Source: Linnemannia hyalina (taxonomy: Eukaryota; Mortierellomycota; Mortierellomycetes; Mortierellales; Mortierellaceae). Taken from it: DNA of 64,000 nt. Position numbers and translations under genes: made by a program. The notes under the pieces are model-generated. The model searched no databases. It was not told the origin of the DNA and saw only the letters and a program-made list of their open reading frames with translations. The stretch covers positions 1,178,001 to 1,242,000 of the forward strand of contig JAHRHY010000018.1 in assembly GCA_019671135.1 (NCBI GenBank). Direction: 5' to 3'. This document shows positions 1 to 14,809 of this stretch, one piece after another; within the stretch, counting starts at the first letter, position 1, and each line of letters opens with the position of its first letter.

Positions 1-995
1 CTACCAAGGTCAGAGTGAATGTTGCTTTGACAGAGGGCTATGAATGAGGGCCCATGCATTGAGTTGATTCGGAATCAATTGCAAAGGCGGAAGAAAGGAA
101 AAAAGAGCAAATTGCCCCAGGTTAACAAAATGTGGCCTGAAGCACAGCAAATGAGGACACGAAGAGCGCATATGTGTTTTAAAAAGATGCATGGGCTGTG
201 AAGTATGTATGTGAAAGAGTAGGAGAGTTCGGTCTAGACAGACCCCTGAACTAAAAGAGTTTGAAAAGTCAACGCTCATCTCAAATCTTCCTCAAACTCA
301 AGTGGACAAGTTCGGAGGGTGGGGGGGAATGAGAGCACTAGAGTACATTCGGTTTATCTTGATCTCTTCATGTAGTGGGGATATCTTTACGAGACAGGAG
401 CGATGGTTGATGACACAGGCGAACCAAGATAGGGGAATGGGAGAGTGGAGGAGGCGGGGAGATGAAGGGTGAAGAGGAGGAAGGTGGATATGTCGCATTA
501 TGGCAATGGCAAGTTGCTCGTGGCCATTAATGTTTTTTCTTCAGTGTGTTTGCCGTTGGTCTTGTCATGTTTGTTTCTTTCTTACCTCATCCCAACAAGG
601 AAACGCCCTTCGAGCATGTGTCGACTGGAACTGTGTAGTTGTCATTTGACTATGTTTGTTGTTGGCATTGTGAACGGAGGATGAGAAAAAAGAAAACAAT
701 CCATGACTAAGAATCAGTTCCGAAAGGCATGGCCACCTGTTTTTTTTTGGGTTTTCGCCTCTCTTTTTTCTATGTCTTTGTTTTTGTTTGTTTCTATTGT
801 TGCAAGTTGGCTGACCCCTCGTTGCGATGTTGGCCGTTTTGTTATTTCTGCTGAGTGCTCATTTTTTTCCCTCTGCCTGTTTGTTTGTTTGTTTGCTTCC
901 TTGTTTGTTTGTTTACATCTGTTTGTTTGTCTTGGTGTCGACACTTTAAACCTCAACAGAAGGAAGGAAAAGACAGGAGGAGAAGAACCACTTAC
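1..995. other. left edge, no gene resolved (possible aminopeptidase intron)
   Basis: No coding exon could be recognised here. If the minus-strand M1 aminopeptidase to the right continues, this stretch is intron. It holds T-rich and TTTG-type repeats at about 880-930 and GA-rich sequence at about 430-480. I looked on the minus strand for the next conserved aminopeptidase block (the motif around TQFEATDAR) and did not find it. Confidence 0.4.
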
Positions 996-2795
996 TGGAC
1001 GTTGTTGTCAGCATCAGTATAAACAGATCGGTAGAAGCCAGAGAGCTTGTCGTTGATGAGGCCAATGTAGGCTATCTCGAGGATCCACGAGGTGCCAATG
1101 TGGAGCACTTCTGGGAACTCGAGCGTGATGGACTCATCCTCGACATGATAGCTCACACTTGTTGCCGTTACGCTAATTTTTTATAATCGAAGGAAGGAAT
1201 AAAGAACATGAATGGGGGTTAGTGCGGTGGTTTCATGGCAATTATTATTCCCAGGAACAACTGCAAAAAAAGAGGGGTATTGAGTGATTGAACCAATTGT
1301 GGGAGGTGCAATCGGAACCTCAACCGACAAAAATATGCGCCACCATGCGCCATCCCCCCTTCTTGTTCTTCTTCCTCTTTTTTGTGCCTCAGAAAGAAAA
1401 TAATAGCTCGCACACCCAACATACAAACATCCATGACGATGTGAATGGATACTGTGCAAGGTGCTTATCTACTGTATTGGATGGGCCACCCTTTCTAAGT
1501 ACCCCAATCCGCCCCAAAAAAGTCCCAGATCGTGTACCACATCATTTGGTGCACAAACAAATCACATAAAAAGAAGAATGGTGCACAGATGTGGATAGGA
1601 ACAGTCTTGCTTCAACACGCTATGGCATGCATGCCATAAGATTATGCGAGAAGAATGAGAAACAATTGCCACATGAGTCTCTATGGCCAGGTTCCATCAT
1701 ATGAGATTAAGCACTCTAGGTACACATTGCAATGTACCTTGCCGCTCTCCCTTCCACTTTCACTCAGTCTTCCTCTCACCCCGCCTCTCATTCCTTTAAT
1801 TGGAAATATCTTCGCCTGGACGACAAGAGCTGAGGAGAAGGCAAAAAGAACACCTTCATGCCCCTCATCGATTGCCTTTGTTCCCATGAAATTCTCTCTC
1901 TCTCTCCGCCACGAGGCACCCCACGCCAATCTCTTGCATGTCAAGCACGCTGTTTCAAAAAAAAGAATGAACTCAACAGTGATACAAATAGAATGCCTCG
2001 TTTGTACTCCTTTTTGTTCAACTTTTTTCCGTTGTTGTTGTTGTGTTGTTGTTTTGGTATTCTTTTCTATGTTTGTTCTCAACACACACCGCTCCTTAAC
2101 TCTCTTTCTCTATCACTCTTCCCCTCAGCCCCCCGCTCACTTCCGATCGATTACGGGATTGCAACATCTTTGAGCCACAATTGGGGCGAGCCCTTCCGAA
2201 CAATCCTCTCTTTATCTGTATCTCTCGCACATACAAATAAAAACATTGAATATACCAGCGGATAGAGACTCCGGAACTTGATTTCTTTGTGAGTTAGCCA
2301 TGGTGTTTACCTGTAGTTTGTGAGATGGTCTCGGGCAGTAGCTTTCTGAATGTTCAGCTCCTTGGCATTGATGGTGATCCCATAGGTGGGTTCTGCAAGG
2401 CATACCCTAAGTGTTTCAATTGAAGAAAGGAAGTGAGGATCGATATTCCATGAGTGTCCACTGTTAGTGATAAAGGAGGGTCCAAAAAACTGGCAGGAGG
2501 AGAAGAAAAAAGGGGAGGGGATTACAAGGACGCGCCGCATGCCGCGGTGTTTGAACTGTACAAAACAAGAAACCTGGCTCCCCCTTTTGCAACTTTCAGG
2601 GTGGCGAAGGAGGAAACACATTCGTCTTTTCGCAGTGGGGGTGGGCGGGAGAGGGAGGAGAAAAGGGAACACGAATGATTGATTTTGTTGACAGTCTTAC
2701 TCGATGGAGCATTCACCGAGGAATGAGAAGGTGATGAGACAAGGGACGATCTTTAGGTTGTAGTGAATAGGAATGAGGGATCGCTCTACTGTCAT
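996..2795 (-). CDS. M1-family zinc aminopeptidase, N-terminal exons only (partial)
   Basis: Three minus-strand exons join in phase: 2701-2795, 2311-2406 and 996-1172. Donors are GTAAGA, GTAAAC and GTAAGT, and each acceptor ends in TAG. The product begins MTVERSLIPIHYNLKIVP, continues with EPTYGITINAKELNIQ, and ends in INDKLSGFYRSVYTDAD. These are the beta-rich N-terminal domain signatures of M1 aminopeptidases (Ape2, puromycin-sensitive aminopeptidase), which remove N-terminal residues from peptides. The catalytic GxMEN and HExxH parts would lie beyond the left edge, so activity cannot be judged. The second intron is about 1.1 kb and the next would exceed 990 bp, far longer than other introns in the window. 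This could be a displaced or decaying 5' fragment. The start ATG at 2795 is a guess; an upstream exon is possible. Confidence 0.75.
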
Positions 2796-3660
2796 GGTGA
2801 TGCACAAGGGAGAGGGGGTATACAGGCGGAGGAGTGTGGGTAAGGGAAAGAGGAAAGAGGGAATAGAGAGAGGGGAGAGAGGAAGGGCGGGAAGAAAGTG
2901 GTGACCCTTGTCCAATTGCTGTGCTAGCGTGTTGTTTTTGTTGTTGTTATTTTTGTTGTTACTATTGTTGTTGTTGTTGTTGTTTTGTTGGTTGTGGAGG
3001 GAGGGGATGGAAAGGACAGAGTGAGTGAGAACAAAGAGAAAAGAGGGGAACAAGTTCTTCTTGGGAAGAAGCGCTTCGACTGAGTGGGGTGAGAGCAGAA
3101 AGTGGACCTGACGAAAATTCACTCTCGCACAAAAAAAAGGGGAAGGGAGGGAGGCAACAGAACAGCCTGACCAGTGCAGGTTGCTTTTTTATGCAAGAAC
3201 GAGTATTTGAGTGTGAAGGAAGGGTGAGTGATGAGTGATGGGTGATGAGTGATGAGTGATGGAAGGGGCGAATGGTGAATGGAATGGGATGAAGAGAGTG
3301 GGCGATGGTGAGTGGTGCGAGATGTATGAGCGGAAGTGTGGAATGAAACGGAGTCAAGTGAGAGTGAAGGAGTGGTGAGGCGGACGAAGAATAAGAATAA
3401 GGGTAAAGAGAGAGACGGAAAAGGGAGAGGAATAGGTGGAAATAAAAAGGGAAGAACTTGAACAATGACAAGTAAAGTAGGAAGGAGAGGGTGTTGAAGG
3501 AAAGAGTGAACAAGAGAACAAAGGAGATGGAAGAATAGGAAGAAGAGGAAGAGTGAGGAAGACAGCAACGAAGGGCAGAAGGGCGGAGTTAGTGATGACA
3601 AGAACTCTCTCTCTTTTTTTTGGCAAAAGGGAGAAAAGGGAAGAGTGGGACCTCGGAGCC
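2796..3660. other. purine-rich intergenic tract upstream of the aminopeptidase gene
   Basis: The plus strand is strongly GA-rich, which makes the strand of the aminopeptidase gene CT-rich, like a long polypyrimidine leader. It contains a TTG-rich tract near 2931-2990 and a degenerate GTGATGA repeat near 3225-3260. Long frames here on the minus strand are Ser/Leu/Phe/Pro-rich artefacts of the composition. Confidence 0.6.
2931..2990. repeat. imperfect TTG trinucleotide microsatellite
   Basis: Runs of TTG interrupted by T-rich units (TTGTTGTTATTTTTGTTG and similar). It lies in non-coding DNA upstream of the aminopeptidase gene. Confidence 0.8.
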
Positions 3661-6600
3661 TCATTCCCTCAAAAGGGATATATTACAGCACTAACTGAAT
3701 GCCTTACTGAAACGTATTGACTACACAAAGTGTGAAGGAAACAACGCAGGCAGCGTACAACCAAGTGAACAAACAGATAAACGGAAGAGAAGATGACCCT
3801 CCTATGCTCACGATATTGTTCTTGCCTTTTCGCTCTTTTGTTTTCACACTAGGGGTAAACATTACCATTCAACAATGCTGTTGTTGCTTCCCCATAGATA
3901 TCTAATAAGAGTTGGCTCATGGGAAAATGAGACTCACATCCAATCACCGTCCTGCCCTGAATACAATCCTTGTCCCATCACCAACCAACCATCGAGCCCC
4001 TGATCACCTTATTTATTTTACTTTTGACATGTACATCGCACACGCCTCGAAGGTGTCATCCTCCTGGCCCGATCACTCCATCCATCCCCTTCCTTGCATA
4101 CTCCATCATCATTACATTCTTTCGTTCTTTTTGATAAGAAAGCAAAAAACATTGTGGGGCAAGAGAGGAAGAAAGAGTGAGCGTGTGTGTTTGTATATCT
4201 AGTCAGCCTATCGCATAAAAAAAAGTCATCGCCCGTCTCCCAGTCCCCTTCTCAATCGCTTGGACAGGGATTTCCTGATCACAGGCTAATCCTACATCCA
4301 GCCTTCGACACACAAATCGCTAACTAATCAACTAACCCCCCTGCTTCTCCTTGTTGACCTTCATCGCCTGGGTACATCACACACACACACACACACTCTC
4401 TCTCTCTCTCTCGAAAGAGCCACTTTTGTACCCTTAGCCAAAAAAAAAAAAAAAAAAAAAAAAACAACAACAACAACAACAACAGCGCATCAGAGCATAA
4501 AGCCCACTCACACGCTTAGAAAAACAAAACAATCAAGCAACTCCGGGGTCCATCCACTTTCCTCCTTGTTACAATCATGATTCATGCGCGAGCAAGGAGG
4601 AGTATAGAAAACGGTTCTCCCCTTTGATTAGAGAGAGACCGTCAAAAAGTAGACTTGTACAACCACAAAAACCACGGCTTTATTTGTCACCGTTGAGGTT
4701 GATTGGATAACCATGCGAGACTTCCTTCTGTTGTTTACTGCTGTTGGTGTTTATTGCTTGTTTGCTCACGCGCTCTTCGCATCATTCCGAAGCTTCTTAC
4801 TCAAAGGACACGCCAAGCACACCACCGCCATTACTACACACGCGTGTATTCAGAAAGTACACTTTGCAATCGCTGTTTTGGCTAGCGGCGTCTTCCGAGA
4901 TCCCAGATCATATCAGACTAGGGTTATGTCTTCCTCAAAAAGGATACCATACTGTAGAAAAGCACAGATAAAAGATGGATAAGAGTATAAGTAACGCGTT
5001 CTAGCCCTTTTGGCTGACTCATACATTTTACTCAGTCGCTATTTTGGAGAATGCGTTTTGAAGTTGGACATGGCCCTCGTGATGTTTCTCCTGCCATTGT
5101 TGAGGCATGCAGCTCAACCTTCTTCCCTTTCGCCATTTACCACGCCATGTGGTCATCTCCTTACATGCGAGAGATACGCGATTGTATAACGATTCCTTTA
5201 CTCGCACATGATACCCTCACTTTATCCTCGTTGGCATGTCTCCATCGAAAACAACAGCATATCCATAGGCCAAGTGCCATTTTCTATTGCTCCAAAATGA
5301 GCAAACAATCACCTGTCATATACCTGGCGACTTCCATACAGTGTGTACACCTGTCAACGCCCACTTGCTTGACTCGTAATGGCTGCAAATGGAAAGGAAC
5401 TCGCTTTCCCATTCAACCGAAGGCGACGAACGTCCAAGAGTGACGGATAGCCCAACTAACGAAGTAAAATGGAGGTTTTTCTCTTTTTACGCCACACAAT
5501 CTGGGTATTCAACGTTCTTTTTTATTCAATATTGCTACCCTTACCTTTCACACACGTTTCTTCCTTCTCTGGCTTACTTTTGCAAGCATGCATGCCGATG
5601 GCGATCGAAAAATGCGAGCTCTCTTTTATTTTCTGTTGTTCGCGTGCGTGGGAGCGACATATCTCTTGTTATTGGCCAGTTTCAAGAGGCCTAGAACGCG
5701 TGCTCCCTTTTTTACGTTTCTTCGTTTCTATTGCTCTTCCTCATTTTCCATGTTTTACTGCTCTCTTCCACTCACTCTCTTATTCTTGCTTTTTCACTTT
5801 AATGAACAAATATCGCTTTTCTTTCTTCCCTCCCTGTTCGGTGATACGACTCCAGTGAACAGACCGACACCCGTACTCCACCGTCGGCTTAGTAACGTTT
5901 GAGCAGACCATCAAAAGCCGACAGGAGAAAACAGTGCACTAAGGACGCTACAACACAAAAAACTGGGCGTACTCTCATTGCTGTTATGCCTCTTCGTGGC
6001 AACTTCCAGAGATCGGTCTTCACTGTTGTTTTGGCGAACTCAACACACCGTTTCCTCCCCATCTTCTTCCACCTCGCTCCATCTCCTCGGTCGCGTCTCT
6101 GCGAGAACAGAACAAAAAATATCATTGTTGTCCTTGTTTTGTTTAAATGTTTTTTATTGTTTTCTGAATGATGGTGCAACCCTTCTGACCTTTACCCTTC
6201 CCATCCTTCTTCCTTTCCATGCTCTCGCCCTCTTCTCTTCTCATCGCCTTTTCAGTGCTCACTTTTATCCATCATTACCGACCATCTTCGCTCCAAAACG
6301 ACAAACAGCGTAGATGCAAGAGAAGGAAAAAGAATGCTCCCTCCTTAATAAACATTGGGTCGAAAAAATAACATTTCTTGTACATGTTCCCATGAATACA
6401 ATTTTCTTTCCAAAATATTTTGTCCTCTCCTTTCCTGGTTATACTCAAACACATGTCCAGCAGACGACAAGGAAAGACGCGGGTGGAGAAGGAAGCAAGT
6501 CAAGTCCAACAACAAAACAAGAACGAAGTGTTTGTGTCCGCGTTTCTTCTCTTCTTCTTTCGCACATCCCAATGGTTTTCTCACACATCGTCATCTTTTT

Positions 6601-7779
6601 TCTATGCAACACCAAAGACCAAAATAACAAAGCTGCACATTCAGTGTGAGAACGAAGCTGGAGAAATGTATTGGCACAACAATAGTTCGATCGTGGATAA
6701 CAGACCACAGCAGCAGCAAATACGAACAAGCCAACACATCCTTCATGTGCACCCACACTCTAGACACTCCAACCTATCTGAGATGTGATATGGATACAAT
6801 AATTGTACTTTACAAAACATAATACATGCTACTCGCAAACTATCAAACTACAGTTCGGACCCTGACTCTTCTCCGTTCTTTTTCTCAATCCGGGGGAGCA
6901 AGATTGCACCATGAAGGTTTGAGGTTGCCACGACAGCCCTCGGCTGCACCCGCCCTCTACTCCTTCGCTCAACAATTTGAATAAGATGGGGGGCCAGACT
7001 GGGTATCACAAATAACGCACCCAATACAAAACAACGCATGTTGGGATGAAGGTGAGAGAGATAGCTCGAGTCAAGTTACTTGGGAACATGTTGTACCTCC
7101 AATCAACCGTGCAAAGCCCACATCTCTTCTCTTATTCACATACATTGTTTCTCATTTTCTCGATGCTGCTTTTTTTCTTGCCATTTTTGCCTACACTAGG
7201 CCGCTCTCTTGTTTAGTCTGCAACTCTGTACAGGCACGCTCTCTTCATTGTGAAGTCCACTCACTCGCTCAACTGACCTTCGCTCACCCATTCACCATTT
7301 TATTTCTCACACACATACCCAATCGTGCTTGAGAAAATAAATCTTGTATTTCAGCCTAAACTCTTCCTTGTCCATGGCTCGACCTTACTAGCGCGTAAAG
7401 ATGATAGGCAAATGCTGTGTCGCTCACTTCCCGGACAGGTCGGTCAGGTCACCTTCCTTCTTGGTTCCCCGTCAAACAGGCATCCATTTTCTGTCCAGGG
7501 ATAGACGCCCAAATGCCATTGGTGCGTTTCCTAGTCCTCAAAACGTGCTAATCTCATTGTTTACTTTTCATAATTTCACAACCAACCAAAACTGCAATCT
7601 CGATCGATCAAAACGTATAAGAAAAAAAATGTTCATTAAAATGCTGGTGGTGTGAGGGATGGGTTGGGGTGGGTTATTCTATGACTGCATTGGTGGGCTT
7701 TTTGTTGTTGATGGTGTTCTGCCGTGCAAGTCTGGATGATGTTATCGTTCTCGAAATGAATTGCTACTTAGTCATCGGT
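3661..7779. other. gene-poor intergenic region
   Basis: About 4 kb without a gene I can support. It holds a compound microsatellite near 4380-4484 and T/C-rich plus-strand stretches at about 5500-6290. Two short frames begin with hydrophobic residues (plus 4713-4982, and minus 6848-7039), but neither shows a family motif or credible splice partners. Confidence 0.5.
4380..4484. repeat. compound microsatellite: (CA)n, (CT)n, poly-A, (CAA)n
   Basis: An AC run and a TC run are followed, after a short spacer, by a poly-A of about 25 and then CAA units. These are simple repeats in intergenic DNA. Confidence 0.9.
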
Positions 7780-10317
7780 TTAGCGACGCTCCTTCTCCTT
7801 GTACTTGACAAACTCGACCAGGTTCATCGACGCCTCGTCCGCCCGATTCCTCAAATCGCGGTCCTTGCGGCGGTCGATATTCCTGACCATAAACTTCACC
7901 ATCTTCACCATACCCTTCAGCTCCTGATTGAAGTTGCCTTGCACATAGACTGGCAAGTCATAATCAAACTCGGCGTCCGCGTAAATGTCGTAAATCGCGT
8001 TCAACGCCTCAACACATGCGTCTGTGCTTGGCTTGTTCTTGAGCAAGTTGATCAAAAATTCTCCGATCACCTATATCACGTTCAAACAAAGAAAGAGCGT
8101 GAGTAGGCTGCTATAACATAGCAAAATATAAAACAAGAGACGTGTTACGAATAGCAAAGAGAGAGGTTTACCTTGTTAGTCTCGACGGCGCCTTGGCGTC
8201 TGGCGATGACTCCCAGGCATCCGATGGCCTTGACACGCATGCTATCAGATGTCGTCGAAGAGTAGGCACCCATCAAAGCAGGGATATGGAAGTCGCTCAA
8301 GGGCACATGGGTATCCAGTCCACGCGCCAAAGTCCACAAACATCCGACAATAGCATCCAGAATATCACCACGCATCTCCTGACCCTTCTCCTCGGCGCCA
8401 ACCTGAACACCCTTTCCTGCAATGGTGCCAGCCTGCTGGAACAACCACACCCAGCACTGCTCAGCATCGGATTTCCGGTGCTTGTACCACCACTTTCCAG
8501 GAACCGCATCCGCCATGGTCAACAAAAAGTTGTTCAATGCCTCAATGGCTCTCAAGTGGGTCGTAGCCAACTGTGCGGTGATCAAGGGTGCGACAGTGGC
8601 CGGTGTAGGGATCTCCTGCTCGGGGAAAGAGAGAGGGGTAGGGGTGCCAAGGTTGATAAGGGCGGGGAAGACAGTGTTGATGAGGATGTTGATGATGGGG
8701 TGACCAGAGAGATCCATGGGTGTCTCTGCTGCGGCTGCGGCCAACTGTCCCATTTCCCGCAGGGTATTCTCATCCAAGTCGTTGTCCTTCTTCTCGGTAT
8801 CCTCCATCTTCTCCTCATCCTCGTCAGCCTCCATCTCGTCATCATCTCCAGCATCGTCCTTCCACTCTTCTTCCTGCTCATCCTCGTGGTCCACGCCCTC
8901 GACAGACTCTGTGCAAATGTTGGCAATCAACTCCAACGCGAGCTGTAGGGTCTGCAGGCGGGTCTCGATCAATGCAAGAGCCTGCTCCTCTGTCGTTGAG
9001 GGCTGGTTGGGCTTTGAAAGATCCACTTCCTGCTTCTGTGCGTTCTATTATCAGAAAAAATGGACATTATGTTAGTATAATTTTCAATGCCTTCATACCC
9101 AATTCAATTTCTCCTGTCAACGAACATGCAGTATAACTTACAACGACCTGAGCGGCAGTGGCGGCTTCGGCGCTAGCTTTCTGGAGATCGTAGCTCAAGG
9201 CGCCACTCAAGACGGGGAGGACAGCAGCATGGATGTCTGAAAAGTCGCTCTCGGCAGCCTTGGGCGAGATGATGGTGCGCAGGTTGATAACAATACCGGC
9301 AGCAAGAGTTTTGATCAACAGCTCCTCCTCTGCATTGACGTTCAATCCGAGAATGTTCTTGAGTGGCTGGATGTAGTTAGGGTTCTTGACAAAGACAACG
9401 CGGCTGTCTGGGTTGTCGTCCGTCAATGTGTAAAGGCACTGGGCTATTTTGTCCGCATAACAATAAGAATGCTGTTAGTCTATAATCTCTCTTTTCATTC
9501 TCTCTCCTCTCTCTCTTCTCTCACTCAAAACTCCTAATAGATGCATGTACCAGCAGCGACAGTGACTTTGGGAGGGATCTTGTCAACGTTGCTCATGAAG
9601 GACATCAGGAAGGGGATCATATCCAGCTTGTTGACAAACTTGAGCGCCTTCTCCGAGTTCTCGGCCATGGCCCAAATAACGCTGATGACGTTCTCGGCCC
9701 AGTCCCAGACAGTCTTCCTCTTGTCCTGCTCCTCAGCACTGATAGCGGCTCCGCTGAGCATGGTGTCGATCATGTTTCCGAGAGCGGGGATCAAAGCGGA
9801 GACGGGGGTGAGGACGCTCTTGTTGTACATTTCGCTGATGACCTCGTCGCCTCCGACGACGGTCAAGTTACGAAGAGCTCCGAGGGCCTCAACAACGACC
9901 TCATGGACAGAGTCGGTCAGACGCTCGATCAGGGCACCAATGAGGTTTTTGCTGAGCATCATTCTACGGGTTCCTGCGTCGTGCATCAACAAGTTGCTCG
10001 CACCTGCAGCCGCCCACGCGCGCTCGTTGGCGTCAGGCGACGACAACTATTAGTGTCGGTTGAAAGGAAGTGTTAGATACGAGAACGAATACCAGTTGGA
10101 GGTCGCAGTACCCTCAGGAACTGATAACCAAGGCGTTAGAAAAAGAGTCAGTGAGCCAACTGGAGGAGTCAGGTTAAAGTACCTTGGCAATCAAGGGGAG
10201 GATGGTCTCCATGGGAAGGGTCTGAAGACTCTCGGCCTCAGAGATTTCAGCGTTGGTCTGCATTCCTGTGGCATTGTGGCGGGCCTGCTTCTTTTTGTTG
10301 CTCTTGACTTTTCCCAT
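7780..10317 (-). CDS. SYO1: SYO1/HEATR3-like ARM/HEAT-repeat nuclear import adaptor for 5S RNP ribosomal proteins
   Basis: Five exons join in phase: 10183-10317, 9551-10046, 9142-9443, 8172-9044 and 7780-8070, giving 698 residues. The start MGKVKSNKKKQARHN is the basic N-terminus typical of Syo1/HEATR3. It is followed by ARM/HEAT repeats such as NERAWAAAGASNLL, LIERLTDSVHEVVVEALGAL and VIWAMAENSEKALKF. Family members bind Rpl5 and Rpl11 together and carry them into the nucleus with an importin, feeding 60S subunit assembly. An acidic Asp/Glu-rich insert lies at roughly residues 350-390 (about 8780-8900), where Syo1 proteins have an acidic loop. The C-terminal exon carries further helical repeats and ends NLVEFVKYKEKERR. 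Length matches the family (about 620-690). It is divergent from the DUF7137 gene, with 423 bp between starts. Confidence 0.9.
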
Positions 10318-10740
10318 GGTGACTGAAGCGAGGGTTGGGTGTGATTCGAAAAGGGGGTGATGGGTTGGAACAACGAAGCAATGTCCTCCTTCAACTCAAC
10401 CTTCAAAAAAAAAAATCGCACTCTCCCAGCAAACAATGTGGCTTGTAAGTGTTTGCGTGACTGGCTAAGTCCTGAATTTAATTATTAGTGGAAGAAGGGT
10501 CCAAGGCGAACAGTTGTTGGAATAATGGACTACTGTTGCAAGCTGGGAATAGGAACCATCGAGCACACAAGAACATCTATGATGCTGGTGCTGCTTTCAA
10601 GATAAATAGCCCAAATGGCCTCCGGTCACTCTTCTCCTCCATTCTTCTATTCCTCTCACTCAGACTCCACTTTTCACACTCTACATCCATTTTTGTTCCT
10701 TTCGACCTGCAACCCAGAGATAGATACTCCCACGACGGCC
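10318..10740. promoter_or_regulatory. shared intergenic region between divergent SYO1 and DUF7137 genes
   Basis: This 423-bp spacer separates two divergent start codons and must hold both promoters. It contains an A-rich run near 10406-10416 and CT-rich sequence next to the plus-strand gene. I see no clear TATA box. Confidence 0.45.
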
Positions 10741-12261
10741 ATGACAATCACCCATCCACGACACACTAGACATGCACGGATAATCCTCCTGCTACTGATA
10801 GCATTGGCAATAGTCCTGTCAGGTGTTGCTGCATCCTCCTCTCACGCTTCAGGACTTCAAGGTGCACATATCATCCATTGGCTTACATAGTTCCCTGTAC
10901 GGAAGACATAATCGCAAGCCAGGAACGATAGGCTGACTAACTTGCATCCCTCCGCACCAATGCGAATGGATCATGACGATATTTAGCACGCCTGGATGAA
11001 GAGAACCCTTCTGCAGAGATCGAGGACTCGGACCAGTCAACAGGGCAGGCCCCTCCCGATTCTATTGGTAAAACCAACCCCGATCCAGCAGAGTCAACCG
11101 CCGATGTGACTCCGCCCATTTCTTTTAGCAAATCCACCACCCTTTCTCCTGCCCCTGCTCTAGTAACAACCGTAGCAGCGGCAAAGGCTTCTCCTTCAAC
11201 ACCCTCTTCGTCGGTATCGTCTTCTACGGGTATCTCGGGCACAGACTCTACCAACATCATTGCAGGTGCGGACCCGCGCAAAGTTCCCAGCAGACTGTCC
11301 ATGACCTACCCAAAACCAAACCAGGCCAACCCACCTCTCTTTGCGATCGGGAATTCAATCGATTTTACATGGGAGTTTGACAAGCCTACTCTGACAGCTC
11401 CACCTGCCAACCTCACCCTCCAGATAACCCTGAACAGCGATGCGACAATGGTCTGGCCCATAGCCAACATTTCGGGCACAGCGACCTCGTACACGTGGAA
11501 CACGGCCAACATCAGAACTCCGTCCAACCTCCTCATGGGCATGTACACCCTGTAAGCACCCGCCCTTCATTCTATTGTTTGATTGGCGCATCATGCGGGC
11601 AACGAGCCGTATTAATAACACATTTCTTTGTTTTCGGTGAATGTTCTCCATTTGAACTAGCAATATCTTCGACGCCAAAATTGGGAAACTAGGCGCTGCT
11701 AACGGTGGCCAGCTCATCCCGAACTCTGACCTTCGATTCGGCCTCTATGTTCCTGTATGTCCTGGATCTTAATTCCTTGACACCATTGCGAAAAGGGTCC
11801 TTTTTCTATCTGCAGTGCTGTTCCAGATGCAACGTCGTTGGTAATTTCCAAGCTAACTCTTGTCTCCTGTTTCAACGCTCTCCTCTTGTCGTGTTCTGTA
11901 GGAATCAAGGATCCCTGGAGCAAACAGTACGTTGGGATAATTTCATTCAAAGAATGCTCTCACCATGATAACATAACTTTTCTTGAACATAGAACTAACA
12001 ACACGCCATTTTTGTCCACCTGCCCATTCTATAGAGGTACAATGCGGCACTTGTGAACTTGCGAGTTCCTCGGCCCCACTTTACGTTCAAAGACAGGTCA
12101 TCATCCCATTTTTGATTGCCAATATCATGACCCTGGTCATGACATTTACATAGATACCTTTCCCCTAGCCTAGTCGTCGTCGTTTCATTGTCAATTATTA
12201 CTCTACTTATTGTGTTTTGAAACCATGCAGATTGAAAATTGACACATTCGGCGCCGTATGA
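10741..12261 (+). CDS. secreted DUF7137-type protein with two predicted 25-nt exons
   Basis: Proposed exons: 10741-10861, 10987-11551, 11661-11754, 11816-11840, 11902-11926, 12037-12096 and 12231-12261 (306 residues). All phases agree. The N-terminus ARIILLLLIALAIVLSGVAA is a signal peptide. A Ser/Thr/Pro-rich linker of about 100 residues follows. Then comes a domain with blocks DPRKVPSRLSMTYPKP, FAIGNSIDFTWEFDKP, ATSYTWNTANI and MGMYTLNIFDAK, the pattern of fungal DUF7137 domains in cell-wall or secreted proteins; the function is unknown. Exons 4 and 5 are both 25 nt and are inferred only from splice signals and phase. The last donor (GTCATC) is weak; without that splice the frame stops about 20 bases later. 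The first three exons are secure. Confidence 0.7.

Positions 12262-14809
<2,548 letters not shown>

Noticed and set aside
3119..3664. Ser/Leu/Phe-rich minus-strand frames of about 180 residues
   Set aside because: They come from the GA-rich composition of the plus strand upstream of the aminopeptidase gene.
4713..4982. Possible small secreted protein (MRDFLLLFTAVGVYCLFAHA...)
   Set aside because: The N-terminus resembles a signal peptide, but three overlapping frames are open here, the rest has no conserved Cys pattern, and no splice partner was found.
6848..7039. Minus-strand 63-residue frame starting MRCFVLGALFVIPSL
   Set aside because: Only the first residues look signal-like; composition and length give no support for coding.
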